DNA of 64,000 nt, taken from the NCBI RefSeq assembly GCF_029478665.1, contig NZ_JARPQB010000007.1, positions 1 through 64,000 of the forward strand. The letters run 5' to 3'. Source of the DNA: Pseudomonas entomophila. GTDB taxonomy: Bacteria > Pseudomonadota > Gammaproteobacteria > Pseudomonadales > Pseudomonadaceae. Under the pieces are notes generated by a model. The model had not been told where the DNA came from. It was given only the letters and a program-made list of their open reading frames with translations, and ran no database searches. Positions 6,109-13,601 of this stretch are shown in pieces. Numbering within the stretch: the stretch's first letter is position 1; every line of letters begins with the position of its first letter. The translations under genes and the position numbers were made by a program.

Positions 6109-6874
6109 AGACCAGCAAGACCAACTGCTGCTGTCCCTGTTCGCCACCGCCGAGGTAATGGGCCAGCAGCTCACCCAGGGCGCCGCGCTGCTGATGGTCG
6201 AAGACCTGCGCGAGCACAGCGAGGCCGCTTTGTCAGACGCGCTGCGCGCTTGTCGCCGTGAAGGTGGTCGCCTGACCGTAGCCGCGATCCTCAAGCACGC
6301 CCAGGCCGCTGATGGGCACCCAGGCAAGGACGAAGCCTGGGCAATCGCGCTGTCGGCCAGCGACGAAAGCGAAACGGTGGTGATGACCGCCGAGATACGC
6401 CAGGCCATGGCCGCCTCCAATCCGATCCTGGAGATCGGCGACAAGGTTGGCGCCCGCATGGCCTTCATGAGTGCCTATGAGCGGCTAGTCGTCGCAGCTC
6501 GGGCCGAAGCTCTGCCCGCCAAGTGGGAAGTCTCGCTGGGCTACGACCAAACCAGGCGCGCCACGGCCATTGAGTCGGCTGTGCGTTCCAAACTGATCAC
6601 CCACGAGGCCGGGGCCAAGTACTTGGCCAGCCTGCGCTTCGAACCAATCACCGAAGACGGTCAGGCCGTAGCCGGCCTGCTTACCGGAGAAGTGCGCGCC
6701 AAGGCCAGCCCGAAGGTCCGCGAGAAGCTGGCGGAGGTGCGTTGCATTCTGACGGCCTCGAAGGCCAAGAAGGATCGTGAGCGGGAGAAGGACGCGCAGC
6801 GCCGCCGGGTCGACACATACCTCCGCAAGCGGCAGACCCGCGTCGCCATTGCGCAGCTGAAGGAGAAGCACTGA
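6098..6874 (+). CDS. Phage protein in P position (possible helicase loader)
   Basis: A 258-residue, mostly helical protein whose start overlaps the initiator end by 11 bases. I recognise no P-loop or other diagnostic motif. The C-terminus is strongly charged (KAKKDREREKDAQRRRVDTYLRKRQ, about 222-245), suggesting a coiled or nucleic-acid-binding tail. Position and coupling parallel lambda P, which delivers DnaB to the origin; this is inference. The next gene begins in an ATGA overlap at 6874. Confidence 0.6.
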   Translation: MLTEDQQDQLLLSLFATAEVMGQQLTQGAALLMVEDLREHSEAALSDALRACRREGGRLTVAAILKHAQAADGHPGKDEAWAIALSASDESETVVMTAEIRQAMAASNPILEIGDKVGARMAFMSAYERLVVAARAEALPAKWEVSLGYDQTRRATAIESAVRSKLITHEAGAKYLASLRFEPITEDGQAVAGLLTGEVRAKASPKVREKLAEVRCILTASKAKKDREREKDAQRRRVDTYLRKRQTRVAIAQLKEKH

Positions 6875-7197
6875 TGGACACCAACAAGATGCGCGAGCAG
6901 ACCGAGAAACAGTTCGATGCCTTCTTCGTCGAATACGAGAGAAAGCGCGAAGCCAATGGCTGGATGCCGCTCGAGACCTATGTCCTGGCGCACATGCGTG
7001 CTGCATGGATCGCCTCCCGTGAAGCCGTGGTTGTGGAACTGCCAGAGCCTGATCTGCCGGAAGCCAATCTCGATGAACCCGTAGATCGGGAGTCGGAAGA
7101 GTTCCGGTATTTGGAGGCTCGGCATGGCGCCCAGTGCCAGACCTATCGAAAGTGCCGGGCAGCGATCGAGGCCCAGGGCCTGAAGGTGGCGGGATGA
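6874..7197 (+). CDS. Phage protein of unknown function (107 aa)
   Basis: Start and stop codons overlap both neighbours (TGATG at 6872, ATGA at 7194), so it is certainly in the early operon. The sequence has an N-terminal helical EQTEKQFDAFFVEYERKREANG segment with an aromatic pattern, an acidic middle (ELPEPDLPEANLDEP) and a short C-terminal helix with RKCRAAIEAQG. Such small proteins are common in Pseudomonas prophage early regions. No function is inferred. Confidence 0.75.
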   Translation: MDTNKMREQTEKQFDAFFVEYERKREANGWMPLETYVLAHMRAAWIASREAVVVELPEPDLPEANLDEPVDRESEEFRYLEARHGAQCQTYRKCRAAIEAQGLKVAG

Positions 7198-7367
7198 GCA
7201 ATAGGTCTGAAAAAGAAGGTGATCGGCCTCTCACCCGCACTGACACACCTCCGCAAGGTTTATGCGGGCTTGAGGCCGGTGCGCGAGATTTTATAAATCC
7301 GAAAAGTGTTGATCAAGGGGTCTGCATGGCTGAGTTAACTGTTCGCTTGGAAGGAGGCCGGCCATGA
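7194..7367 (+). CDS. Small early-operon protein (57 aa)
   Basis: Starts at ATG 7194 inside the previous stop and ends at 7367 inside the next start (ATGA both times). This chain of coupled overlaps is the main evidence that it is translated. The residues (MSNRSEKEGDRPLTRTDTP at the start, then CGLEAGARDF) show no domain I know. It may serve mainly to couple translation. Confidence 0.5.
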   Translation: MSNRSEKEGDRPLTRTDTPPQGLCGLEAGARDFINPKSVDQGVCMAELTVRLEGGRP

Positions 7368-7582
7368 CCACCGACAAGCAAAAGCTCCAGCCCCTGCTGT
7401 GGTCGGTAGTAGGCGCATTCGCCCAGGGTGACCACGACCTGCAGAGGCGCATGGATGCCCTGGACGAGTTCCTGGGCGAGGTAACGGTGGAGCAGGTGGC
7501 CCTGGACCTGCTTGAGGAAAACCGGCGATTGGCAGCTCGGCTGCGTGCCGCAGAGGCGCGGCAGCAGGAGGTGGCAGCATGA
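7364..7582 (+). CDS. Small helical phage protein (72 aa)
   Basis: A short protein predicted wholly helical, with a heptad-like C-terminal half (VALDLLEENRRLAARLRAAEARQQ, 46-69) that should form a coiled coil. GGAGGCC precedes the ATG, and the start and stop overlap neighbouring genes (7364, 7579). I do not recognise a family. Its place before NinB-like suggests a nin-region accessory gene. Confidence 0.7.
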   Translation: MTTDKQKLQPLLWSVVGAFAQGDHDLQRRMDALDEFLGEVTVEQVALDLLEENRRLAARLRAAEARQQEVAA

Positions 7583-8049
7583 CCGAGAAGGTCAGCGTCA
7601 ACTGCCATGCCAAGTTGTCCGAGGCGGTGACCATGCTCACCAGCATGTTCCGCGAGAAAAAGTTCGTCGTGGTTAGTCTGCGTCCAGGCAAGGACCGCAC
7701 CCTGGACCAGAACGCTCTGTGGTTCGCGTTCTACAAGCGCATCGCCGAGATGACCCAGATCGGCGACGTCTCCGACGCCCGCAAGTACTGCAAGCTGCAC
7801 CACGGCGTGCAGATCCTGCTGAACGAGGATCAGGACTTCCAGCAGGCCTGGTACCGGGTCATGCGCCACCTGTCATACGAGGAGAAGCTGGACATGATGG
7901 GCGACTGCAAGCTGTTCGGCCCGGATGGCATGCCGGTGACAAGTCTGTTCAATCGTGCCCAAGGCATTACTTACACCGAGCGAGTGGTAGCGGACTTCTC
8001 GACCCGGGGCGTGGTGTTCAGCGACCTGCTGGGGGAGGAGGCCGCGTGA
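7579..8049 (+). CDS. NinB/Orf-like recombination mediator
   Basis: 156 residues. The segment RTLDQNALWFAFYKRIAE (about 40-57) matches the NinB hallmark of R-S/T-L-x-Q-N followed by an aromatic helix, and the C-terminal VVADFSTRGVVFSDL resembles the NinB end (RGVKWSD). Lambda NinB (Orf) is a single-strand DNA-binding mediator that can replace RecFOR for the phage pathway. It lies directly before NinG, as in lambda. The resemblance is to short motifs, so the assignment is moderate. Confidence 0.6.
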   Translation: MTEKVSVNCHAKLSEAVTMLTSMFREKKFVVVSLRPGKDRTLDQNALWFAFYKRIAEMTQIGDVSDARKYCKLHHGVQILLNEDQDFQQAWYRVMRHLSYEEKLDMMGDCKLFGPDGMPVTSLFNRAQGITYTERVVADFSTRGVVFSDLLGEEAA

Positions 8050-8648
8050 AGCCAGTTCTCAAGGAAGTGAAACTCAAGAAGTGCAAGGCCTGCGAGGAGC
8101 GATTCAGGCCCTCGATGACAACTCAGAAAGTGTGCAGCGTCGCTTGTGCGCTGGCCATGTCGAAGGATTCGAAGCTGCAGAAGGTGGCGGCCAAAGCCAT
8201 CACCCAGCAAAGCCGTAAGGACACCCAGGCACGCCGGGAGAAGCTGAAGACCCGCCGCGAGCACATGGCCGAGGCGCAAACCGCGTTCAACGCCTACATC
8301 CGCGAGCGCGACGCCGGCCTGCCGTGCATCAGCTGCGACTCGTTGCCGAGCGACCACGACCTCATCACGGGCAGCCGCTGGGACGCTGGGCATTACCGGT
8401 CGGTGGGCGCCTGCCCGGAACTCCGGTTCGAGCCGCTCAACGTCCATCGGCAGTGCGTGAAGTGCAACCGGAGCCTGTCGGGCAACGCGGTCGAGTACCG
8501 CATCCGGCTGGTGAGGCGTATCGGCGCCGACCAGGTGGAATTCCTCGAAGGGCCTCATAAGCCCCAGCGCCTCACCATCGAAGACCTGCAGGCCATCAAG
8601 GCGCTATACAGGCAGAAACTCAAAGACCTACGGAGGGCAGCAGCATGA
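8046..8648 (+). CDS. ninG: NinG/Rap-like recombination endonuclease
   Basis: 200 residues from GTG 8046, whose codon overlaps the preceding stop (GTGA). An ATG-initiated extension upstream would run through NinB and is rejected. It shows the NinG pattern: an N-terminal zinc-type cysteine set (Cys13, Cys16, Cys30, Cys34), a basic helical linker, then C-x2-C ... HYRSVG ... NVHRQCVKCNRSLSGN, an HNH-like endonuclease core. Lambda Rap resolves Holliday and D-loop junctions. It is followed by an ATGA-coupled gene. Confidence 0.88.
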   Translation: MKPVLKEVKLKKCKACEERFRPSMTTQKVCSVACALAMSKDSKLQKVAAKAITQQSRKDTQARREKLKTRREHMAEAQTAFNAYIRERDAGLPCISCDSLPSDHDLITGSRWDAGHYRSVGACPELRFEPLNVHRQCVKCNRSLSGNAVEYRIRLVRRIGADQVEFLEGPHKPQRLTIEDLQAIKALYRQKLKDLRRAAA

Positions 8649-9325
8649 ACTACCACAACGTCATTTCCGCGGTGGTGCGTGCACTCGCCGCCGAGACAAT
8701 CAACAGCGCCGGGGGCTGCGACTTCGAGCCCAAGGTCCAGATCGCCAAGCAGAAGGGCGAGATCTCCGGCAAGGATGCCGCGCTGCTGGCCGACTGCATT
8801 GTCCACAAGCTGCTGCATGCCCAGCTCAGCCCGAGGCACTGGAGCGCCTTGGTGGCCAAGTACAGCACACACCGGGGACGGAAGATCGATTCCATCGGGC
8901 GCCTGGTGGCGGTGGTGGAGAGCCCGGCGCCCCGTCGGTTCACCCAGCAGGCAGTGCTGACCTGGGCCGTGCCGCAGCAGTGCAAGGGCATCCAGCGCAA
9001 GGTGACCCAGGCAAAGACACCGGACCCGCGCGAGAACGACAGGGAAGGGCAGTGGGACTGGCGCAACAAGGCCGCTGCCGAATCTGTCGCCCGTGCGAAC
9101 CGGCATGCCCGAGCTGTAGCAGAGACGAAGCCGGGCGAGATGATCGTCCTGGCGGAATCGAACTACGACATGACCACCTGGGATTCGCAGGGCCTCACCG
9201 AGCGCACCTACCAGCGCTGGAGTAAGTCGATCCGCGACAACTTGGAGTCGATGGTGGACGAGGCGTTGGTCGAGGCGCAGCACATGCTGGAAGCGGTTGG
9301 CGTGCTGTCCGGCGAGGCAGCCTGA
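8645..9325 (+). CDS. Protein in Q position, putative late antiterminator
   Basis: A 226-residue protein, ATGA-coupled to ninG and the last gene before a promoter/terminator pair of the PR'-tR' type (9345-9447). Residues 60-110 include LSPRHWSALVAKYSTHRGRK and a region ending LTWAVPQ, and the C-terminal third contains GLTERTYQRWSKSIRDNL, which could be a helix-turn-helix. There is no Cys-x2-Cys zinc motif as in lambda Q. The Q role is inferred from length (lambda Q is 207) and place only. Confidence 0.5.
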   Translation: MNYHNVISAVVRALAAETINSAGGCDFEPKVQIAKQKGEISGKDAALLADCIVHKLLHAQLSPRHWSALVAKYSTHRGRKIDSIGRLVAVVESPAPRRFTQQAVLTWAVPQQCKGIQRKVTQAKTPDPRENDREGQWDWRNKAAAESVARANRHARAVAETKPGEMIVLAESNYDMTTWDSQGLTERTYQRWSKSIRDNLESMVDEALVEAQHMLEAVGVLSGEAA

Positions 9326-9344
9326 ATTAGGTCCTCAAAAGGGC

Positions 9345-9374
9345 TTGCAATATCATGTCGCCATGTCGTAAATT
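9345..9374 (+). promoter_or_regulatory. Candidate late promoter PR'
   Basis: -35 TTGCAA (9345-9350), an 18-base spacer, -10 TAAATT (9369-9374, the same hexamer as PL and PR here). A terminator follows 45 bases downstream, the arrangement on which Q-type antiterminators act. Confidence 0.45.
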
Positions 9375-9419
9375 TGCTACATCCTGTCATTCCTGCGCGT
9401 GTTGAGGGGTGGCATAAAT

Positions 9420-9447
9420 AACCCGACTATTGCGTCGGGTTTTTTTT
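9420..9447 (+). terminator. tR'-like terminator at start of late operon
   Basis: AACCCGAC-TATTGC-GTCGGGTT followed by a run of T. A strong intrinsic terminator between the Q-position gene and the late genes. Confidence 0.8.
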
Positions 9448-9476
9448 GAGTTGTCGCGTACATCAAGGACGTGTTA

Positions 9477-10109
9477 ATGCGGGTTGTACCTTTCCTCCCT
9501 CTTTTCGCTTTAGTACTTGCCGGTTGTTCTGGGATACCCTCAGTACCATATGAGGAGCCCGCTCAATCAGAGGGTGTGGCGCGTCTTCGCGTGATCACTA
9601 ACTCCGACTTCTATGGAGACAGCATCACTGATAATTGTGCGCCTGCTACTCGCCATAAGATGGCTGAGGCCGGACGTTTTACGCGGAGCGGAGACGTCAA
9701 TATCAACTACCCTCAGTACCCGGTGGCGTCGACGAGCCTTGGTATGCATAAAAGAGTCGCTCCTGCTCTAATAGAATACATCCCCACGACTCGGATGGCC
9801 GAAGGCGTCTATAAAGAGGTCGTATCCGAATACCGCATTAGGACGGATGTTCCATTTCAAATCGCAACCCTTGGCGCGACCGTAGGTACCTATGGCAGCA
9901 CCTACGGGGTTTGCAATGCCCAGGCACTTGTTTACCAGTTTGAGCCGGGGAAAGACTACGAAGCGGTGGTCGGTGTAGGCACAGCAGATGGGCAGGCTCT
10001 TGTTTGTATCACTGCGGTTCACGAGCTGAAGCCCATAGGTGGAAGCTCAGTCATTTTTCCTAAGAGACTAACCCCCTCTGAGCCTCCGAAGGTAGCCTGC
10101 AAAAACTAG
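9477..10109 (+). CDS. Prophage lipoprotein of unknown function
   Basis: 210 residues from ATG 9477. AAGGA at 9465-9469 is seven bases away, better than the GTG at 9471. It has a lipoprotein signal with lipobox LVLAGC near residues 13-18. The mature part is beta-rich with several cysteines (ITDNCAP, GVCNAQ, LVCITA, KVACKN) that may form disulfides. It is the first gene after the late promoter region. Lysogen-expressed lipoproteins of lambdoid phages often block superinfection, but nothing here shows that directly. Confidence 0.75.
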   Translation: MRVVPFLPLFALVLAGCSGIPSVPYEEPAQSEGVARLRVITNSDFYGDSITDNCAPATRHKMAEAGRFTRSGDVNINYPQYPVASTSLGMHKRVAPALIEYIPTTRMAEGVYKEVVSEYRIRTDVPFQIATLGATVGTYGSTYGVCNAQALVYQFEPGKDYEAVVGVGTADGQALVCITAVHELKPIGGSSVIFPKRLTPSEPPKVACKN

Positions 10110-10321
10110 GAAGCGCAACTCTGTAGCGTTTTCTTGGCATTTAAACTAAACGCGCACCTATTCAGGGCCTCGACATAGTTCGAGGCCTTGTCGTTTCTGG
10201 CCCCGCAGACCAGATCCACCAGGTCATTCGCGACGAGCTCAAACCTGGCGGCATGCTCCATCGCGGCTGATGCCTGCCGCGCCTGCCAAGAGCGGGGGTT
10301 GCAGTAAGCTAATGAAGCCAT
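10106..10321 (-). CDS. Possible small protein, SOS-linked, opposite strand
   Basis: 71 residues from ATG 10321 (MASLAYCNPRSWQARQASA at the start). The middle (FELVANDLVDLVCGARNDKASNYVEALNRCAFSL) reads like a real globular sequence rather than a shadow, and no rightward gene occupies this stretch. It overlaps the end of the lipoprotein gene by four bases. A LexA box at 10439-10454 lies about 118 bases upstream in its direction. Function unknown; could still be spurious. Confidence 0.45.
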   Translation of the reverse strand: MASLAYCNPRSWQARQASAAMEHAARFELVANDLVDLVCGARNDKASNYVEALNRCAFSLNAKKTLQSCAS

Positions 10322-10438
10322 CAACCGCCTGGAGCATCCTGGCATTCACCAGTTACGCCCTGCGCCGAGACATCAGCGCCGATGTCTTTCTTCACTCCGT
10401 CTTCATTATCCAAGGTTTAAAAGGTCACGATGTAAATA

Positions 10439-10454
10439 CTGGTTGCATATACAG
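10439..10454. promoter_or_regulatory. LexA box
   Basis: CTG-GTTGCATATA-CAG. It fits CTG-N10-CAG, with the left half of the spacer less AT-rich than the other two boxes. It lies in a 293-base stretch (10322-10614) that otherwise shows no convincing gene, between a possible leftward small gene and the rightward gene at 10615. Confidence 0.55.
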
Positions 10455-10614
10455 TGCTGGAGTGAGACAATCTATTTACTCCATCGTCAGACCCAAACAG
10501 TGCGCGCAATGCGCTTGGTGGGTTTTTCTAGAGAAGGCCTTTGAGTCTCGAGTGATCGCAGTTAGGCGCTAATCCTGCCTAATGAAACTTTCAATCATTT
10601 TCTAAGGTGAATCT

Positions 10615-10950
10615 ATGACAGTTCGCACGCTGGGTAAGCAATTCAAGTATCAAACCGTAAGTGGCCGGGCACAAGAGGTGCATACCGTTATTGCGCCAGA
10701 AGAAAATCTGCATGGTCTAGTTATTAGGTCTTTGCATAATCCTAGCTTGGATTACATTTACGTTTATAGTCCGGTCAAACCACTGGATCGCAAAGATGTT
10801 ACTTGCGTGAGGTTTCCGCGAGATTGCGTTATTTACAACGACTACTTTGTACCGGCTGGAAATGGTGTCTATTTCCTAGCTCCGTATGAGTACACTAACA
10901 ATATGAGTATTTCGTGGGACTTCCTCAGCGCAGATGGGGCGGTAGCATAA
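10615..10950 (+). CDS. Phage protein of unknown function (111 aa)
   Basis: Start preceded by CTAAGGTG at a good distance. The 111-residue product is predicted mainly beta, with many aromatic residues (YIYVYSPVKPLDR, CVIYNDYFVPAGNGVYFLAPYEY). There is no signal peptide or membrane span. Base composition is more AT-rich than the packaging genes, which suggests an accessory insertion. It is ended by the terminator at 11021-11046. I do not recognise the family. Confidence 0.7.
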   Translation: MTVRTLGKQFKYQTVSGRAQEVHTVIAPEENLHGLVIRSLHNPSLDYIYVYSPVKPLDRKDVTCVRFPRDCVIYNDYFVPAGNGVYFLAPYEYTNNMSISWDFLSADGAVA

Positions 10951-11020
10951 GTAGTCGTTCCGTTGCTTTGGCTCGTTTAGCGCGAGCATGAGCTCGAATG
11001 TTTACACCCATTCCTTAGAT

Positions 11021-11046
11021 AGGCTCGCCATTTGGCGGGCCTTTTT
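11021..11046 (+). terminator. Intrinsic terminator before holin
   Basis: AGGCTCGCC-ATTT-GGCGGGCCT followed by TTTT (one G-T pair in the stem). It separates the preceding accessory gene from the holin. Confidence 0.7.
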
Positions 11047-11078
11047 CATTTTAGCTCCCTACAACGGGAGGAACCGAG

Positions 11079-11402
11079 ATGCCAAGCATGCACGAGAAGG
11101 ACCCTGGCCTATGGGCCGCCGTGCTCACATGGGTGCTGGCTCACCAGCCCCAGTTGTATGCCGCTGGCTTGTCGGTCGCGATCGCTGCCCTTCGGGTGGT
11201 GTATGGCGGCGGCAGTAGGCGGCAAATGTTCTTGGAGGGCGCGCTCTGCGGCCTCATTACCCTGGCTCTGGTGCCGCTACTCGAATGGATGGGCTTGCCA
11301 CAGGGCATGGCAACTTTCGCCGGCGGTGCCGTCGGCTTCATGGGCGTGGAGAAGCTTCGCGGCTACTCCGACCTGTTCCTGTCTCGCAAGGCTCAGGGGT
11401 GA
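11079..11402 (+). CDS. Lambda-family holin
   Basis: A 107-residue membrane protein with the lambda S-type layout: MHEKDPGLWAAVLTWVLAHQ start, a first hydrophobic helix (LYAAGLSVAIAALRVVYGGG), a basic loop (RRQ), a second helix (CGLITLALVPLLEWMG), a third glycine-rich helix, and a charged end (RKAQG). GGGAGGAACC precedes the ATG. It would form the membrane lesion that releases the endolysin at lysis. It lies far from the muralytic and spanin genes (42.1-43.3 kb), unlike lambda. Confidence 0.85.
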   Translation: MPSMHEKDPGLWAAVLTWVLAHQPQLYAAGLSVAIAALRVVYGGGSRRQMFLEGALCGLITLALVPLLEWMGLPQGMATFAGGAVGFMGVEKLRGYSDLFLSRKAQG

Positions 11403-11528
11403 CTCGATGATCATACGAGCCCTCAGTGCGAGAGCGAGCTGACGACGTCGCACGCCAGATCAACGAGGCGAAGGCATAGCGCCGCGCCACATTTTCGAGA
11501 AGCGCCGTTTCGTGGCGCGGAGAACCGC

Positions 11529-11966
11529 ATGACCACCATCGCTTACAAGGACGGCGTGATCTCCTACGACTCAAGAACTGTTCGCGGCACCGTAGTCATG
11601 GAAGATGACTGCGAAAAGCTACAGGTGGTCAAAGGCGTCGGCTTTATCTGCACTGGTGCAACCTGTGACTTCGATGCGCTGATTGCTGCCTACTTCGGCG
11701 AACCTGCAACGGTACCGGTTGAGGCATCAGGCTATGCAATCACCGACGGTGAGCTATGGCTGGTTGGCCACGATGACAAAACCGGCATCTGGAAATCCAA
11801 GATCGACTCGAGTCGGGTCGATGCAATTGGAAGTGGATCGCCATTCGCTCTGGCGGCAATGGACATGGGCGCAAGTGCGTACCAGGCCGTCGAAATGGCC
11901 GCCAGGCGAGATACGAATACAGGCGGCAAGATCAGGACGGTTCGGGTAAGCCGCGAGGTAGGGTAG
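11529..11966 (+). CDS. Phage HslV/proteasome-like Ntn hydrolase
   Basis: 145 residues. It begins MTTIAYKDGVISYDSR, so removal of Met would expose Thr2 as the N-terminal nucleophile, as in HslV (TTIV...GDG). Further family features are GFICTGATCDFDALIAAYF and AIGSGSPFALAAMDMGASAYQAVEMAARRD, the C-terminal glycine-serine turn and long helix typical of beta subunits. No cognate HslU-like ATPase is encoded nearby. Its late position suggests a role in virion assembly or in host-protein turnover. Substrate unknown. The 126 bases before it hold only an imperfect GC-rich hairpin. Confidence 0.8.
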   Translation: MTTIAYKDGVISYDSRTVRGTVVMEDDCEKLQVVKGVGFICTGATCDFDALIAAYFGEPATVPVEASGYAITDGELWLVGHDDKTGIWKSKIDSSRVDAIGSGSPFALAAMDMGASAYQAVEMAARRDTNTGGKIRTVRVSREVG

Positions 11967-12004
11967 GTGTGCCGCAGTTGAGCGCGGCACGGCAAGACAG
12001 AGTT

Positions 12005-12394
12005 TTAATCCTGTCGGCGGACGTAGATATTTTTGTTTTGTGGAGTCTTGCGTTTCGTGTGCACCACCGTACCGACGAAGCCTTCGCGTACATTTTTGCT
12101 GAAGCTGCGGCCTACGGATTTTCGTGTTGCTGGTGTTACTCGCAACCACTCAGCAGGCTCGGCTAGGTCTCGGGTAGTGAACTCGACGTTGACTGGCTTT
12201 TTCTTCGCTCGTTCGACGATCGCAGCGAGCAAAGCATCCCCCATTGCAGCGTCCTCGGCATCAGCGGAGAGAGAGGTGGCTCCAAGCGAGAGCAGAGCCA
12301 AAGCGACTTCCTCAAATTTATGCCCGGAATGTTGAGCTCTGTTGCTAATGGTGGAAAAAAGCTCTTCTGGGATATCGATGATCACTTGGGTCAT
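12005..12394 (-). CDS. Possible regulator (DUF1413-like), opposite strand
   Basis: 129 residues from ATG 12394. Residues 1-40 (MTQVIIDIPEELFSTISNRAQHSG) resemble a short ribbon or antitoxin-type start, with a small helical segment after. The C-terminal region (FTTRDLAEPAEWLRVTPATRKSVGRSFSKNV, then NKNIYVRR) resembles DUF1413-type proteins, which carry a compact DNA-binding-like fold. It is divergent from the metallopeptidase gene, with a perfect 9-base-arm palindrome between them. Probably autoregulatory; function unproven. Confidence 0.65.
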   Translation of the reverse strand: MTQVIIDIPEELFSTISNRAQHSGHKFEEVALALLSLGATSLSADAEDAAMGDALLAAIVERAKKKPVNVEFTTRDLAEPAEWLRVTPATRKSVGRSFSKNVREGFVGTVVHTKRKTPQNKNIYVRRQD

Positions 12395-12439
12395 TTCGGC
12401 GGCCTCAGATATGAGTGGAATAAGAACAATTAGAATCAT

Positions 12440-12458
12440 AAAAGAACATTGTTCTTTT
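12440..12458. promoter_or_regulatory. Operator-like palindrome between divergent genes
   Basis: AAAAGAACA-T-TGTTCTTTT: perfect 9-base arms with a one-base centre. A partial copy (AAGAACAAT) lies 18 bases to the left at 12422-12430. It is well placed to bind the product of 12005-12394 and control it and the rightward gene. Confidence 0.6.
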
Positions 12459-12483
12459 TGTCAAAGAATTCGTTGGGTGTTCG

Positions 12484-13092
12484 ATGAAAAGACCGATGCC
12501 TCCGGCTGGCCTGCTCGAATCCATGTGGCTCACGCTGCAACCGGCCACGGGCGTGTGGGATTGGGTACAGAGCGAGATCCTTGCCGACATCGGCAGCATC
12601 CATAACCCCGAGCATGCCCACCTAATCGACGCCAACGTCGGCGTGCTGTGGGCATCGAGTGGATTCGCCAAGCAGGGGCGGGTGGTTCTCGGTCAGGCCG
12701 AGCAGCTGATGTTCCGCGCTGGCGGATGGCAGAAGGCTCGCCAAGAGCAGCAAATGCGGGAGTGGTTCGGCGACGAGCCTGAGTTCCTCATCACGTTGGC
12801 GGCCGACTACTGCGCCCATTGCTCCGACGCTGAGTTCTGCGCATTGGTCGAACACGAACTCTTCCACATCGCCCACAAGCTCGATAAGTACGGCGCGCCT
12901 GCCTTCACCCAGGACGGAATGCCCAAGCTGGAGATGCGTGGACACGACGTCGAAGAGTTCGTCGGTGTGGTGAGGCGCTACGGTGCCAGTGAAGACGTTC
13001 AGCAGCTGATCGACGCTGCAAGCCGGCCGCCCGAGGTGGCCAAGATCAACATTTCGAGGGCCTGCGGAACCTGTCTGCTCAAGTCGGCCTGA
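12484..13092 (+). CDS. Putative phage metallopeptidase (HExxH)
   Basis: 202 residues with a zinc-protease signature H124-E-L-F-H128 in ALVEHELFHIAHKLD, followed by a downstream acidic/His segment (MRGHDVEEFVGV) that could supply the third ligand. This matches the phage metallopeptidase family often found beside terminase genes. C-terminal cysteines (RACGTCLLKS) are a further family-like feature. It is the first gene of the packaging cluster, 33 bases before the small terminase. Substrate unknown; virion maturation or host inactivation are both possible. Confidence 0.75.
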   Translation: MKRPMPPAGLLESMWLTLQPATGVWDWVQSEILADIGSIHNPEHAHLIDANVGVLWASSGFAKQGRVVLGQAEQLMFRAGGWQKARQEQQMREWFGDEPEFLITLAADYCAHCSDAEFCALVEHELFHIAHKLDKYGAPAFTQDGMPKLEMRGHDVEEFVGVVRRYGASEDVQQLIDAASRPPEVAKINISRACGTCLLKSA

Positions 13093-13124
13093 TTGTGAGA
13101 CAGGCATGAGACGGAACCCAACCT

Positions 13125-13601
13125 ATGGCAGCCCTGACAAGCGATGTGAAAGCCTTCATCGTTCAGGCTTTGGCGTGCTTTGACACGCCCACCCAGGTCT
13201 CACAAGCCGTAAAGCAAGAGTTCGACATCGATGTGACCCGCCAGCAGGTGGAGCAGCACGACCCAACCAAGCGCGCCGGGGCGAACCTGGCAGCAAAGTG
13301 GCGGACGCTGTTTGAGGATACCCGCAGGCGCTTCCGTGAGGAGGTAGCCGAGATCCCCATTGCCAACCGGGCGTTTCGCCTGCGCGGCCTGGGCCGGATG
13401 GCCGAGAAGGCCGAGAACATGCGGAACCTGGCGCTGACCGCCCAGCTGTACGAGCAGGCGGCCAAGGAATGCGGCGACATGTACGTCAACCGCAAGCTCG
13501 AACCCGACAAGCCCCTGGGCTCCCAGGCGGACCAGCAGCACGCTGTTGCTGAGTACAAGCTGGAGCCAGACGAAGGTGTCCCGACTACCCCGTACCTATG
13601 A
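13125..13601 (+). CDS. terS: Terminase small subunit (DUF2280)
   Basis: 158 residues. The N-terminal HTH (VKAFIVQALACFDTPTQVSQAVKQEFDIDVTRQQVEQHDP, 9-48) and central helices (FRLRGLGRMAEKAENMRN) are the DUF2280 pattern of phage small terminases, which recognise packaging sites. The C-terminus is acidic and flexible. Its last 26 bases overlap the large-subunit gene, supporting coupled expression. Confidence 0.85.
   Translation: MAALTSDVKAFIVQALACFDTPTQVSQAVKQEFDIDVTRQQVEQHDPTKRAGANLAAKWRTLFEDTRRRFREEVAEIPIANRAFRLRGLGRMAEKAENMRNLALTAQLYEQAAKECGDMYVNRKLEPDKPLGSQADQQHAVAEYKLEPDEGVPTTPYL

Noticed and set aside
4696..6468. 590-codon leftward open frame across CII-like and initiator genes
   Set aside because: It is antisense to clear genes, has composition of a shadow (long Ser/Leu/Val runs), and crosses the iterons; no start or neighbour support.
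10270..10572. 100-codon rightward frame over the LexA box at 10439
   Set aside because: Poor coding composition, no ribosome site, and contains the regulatory box; not called.
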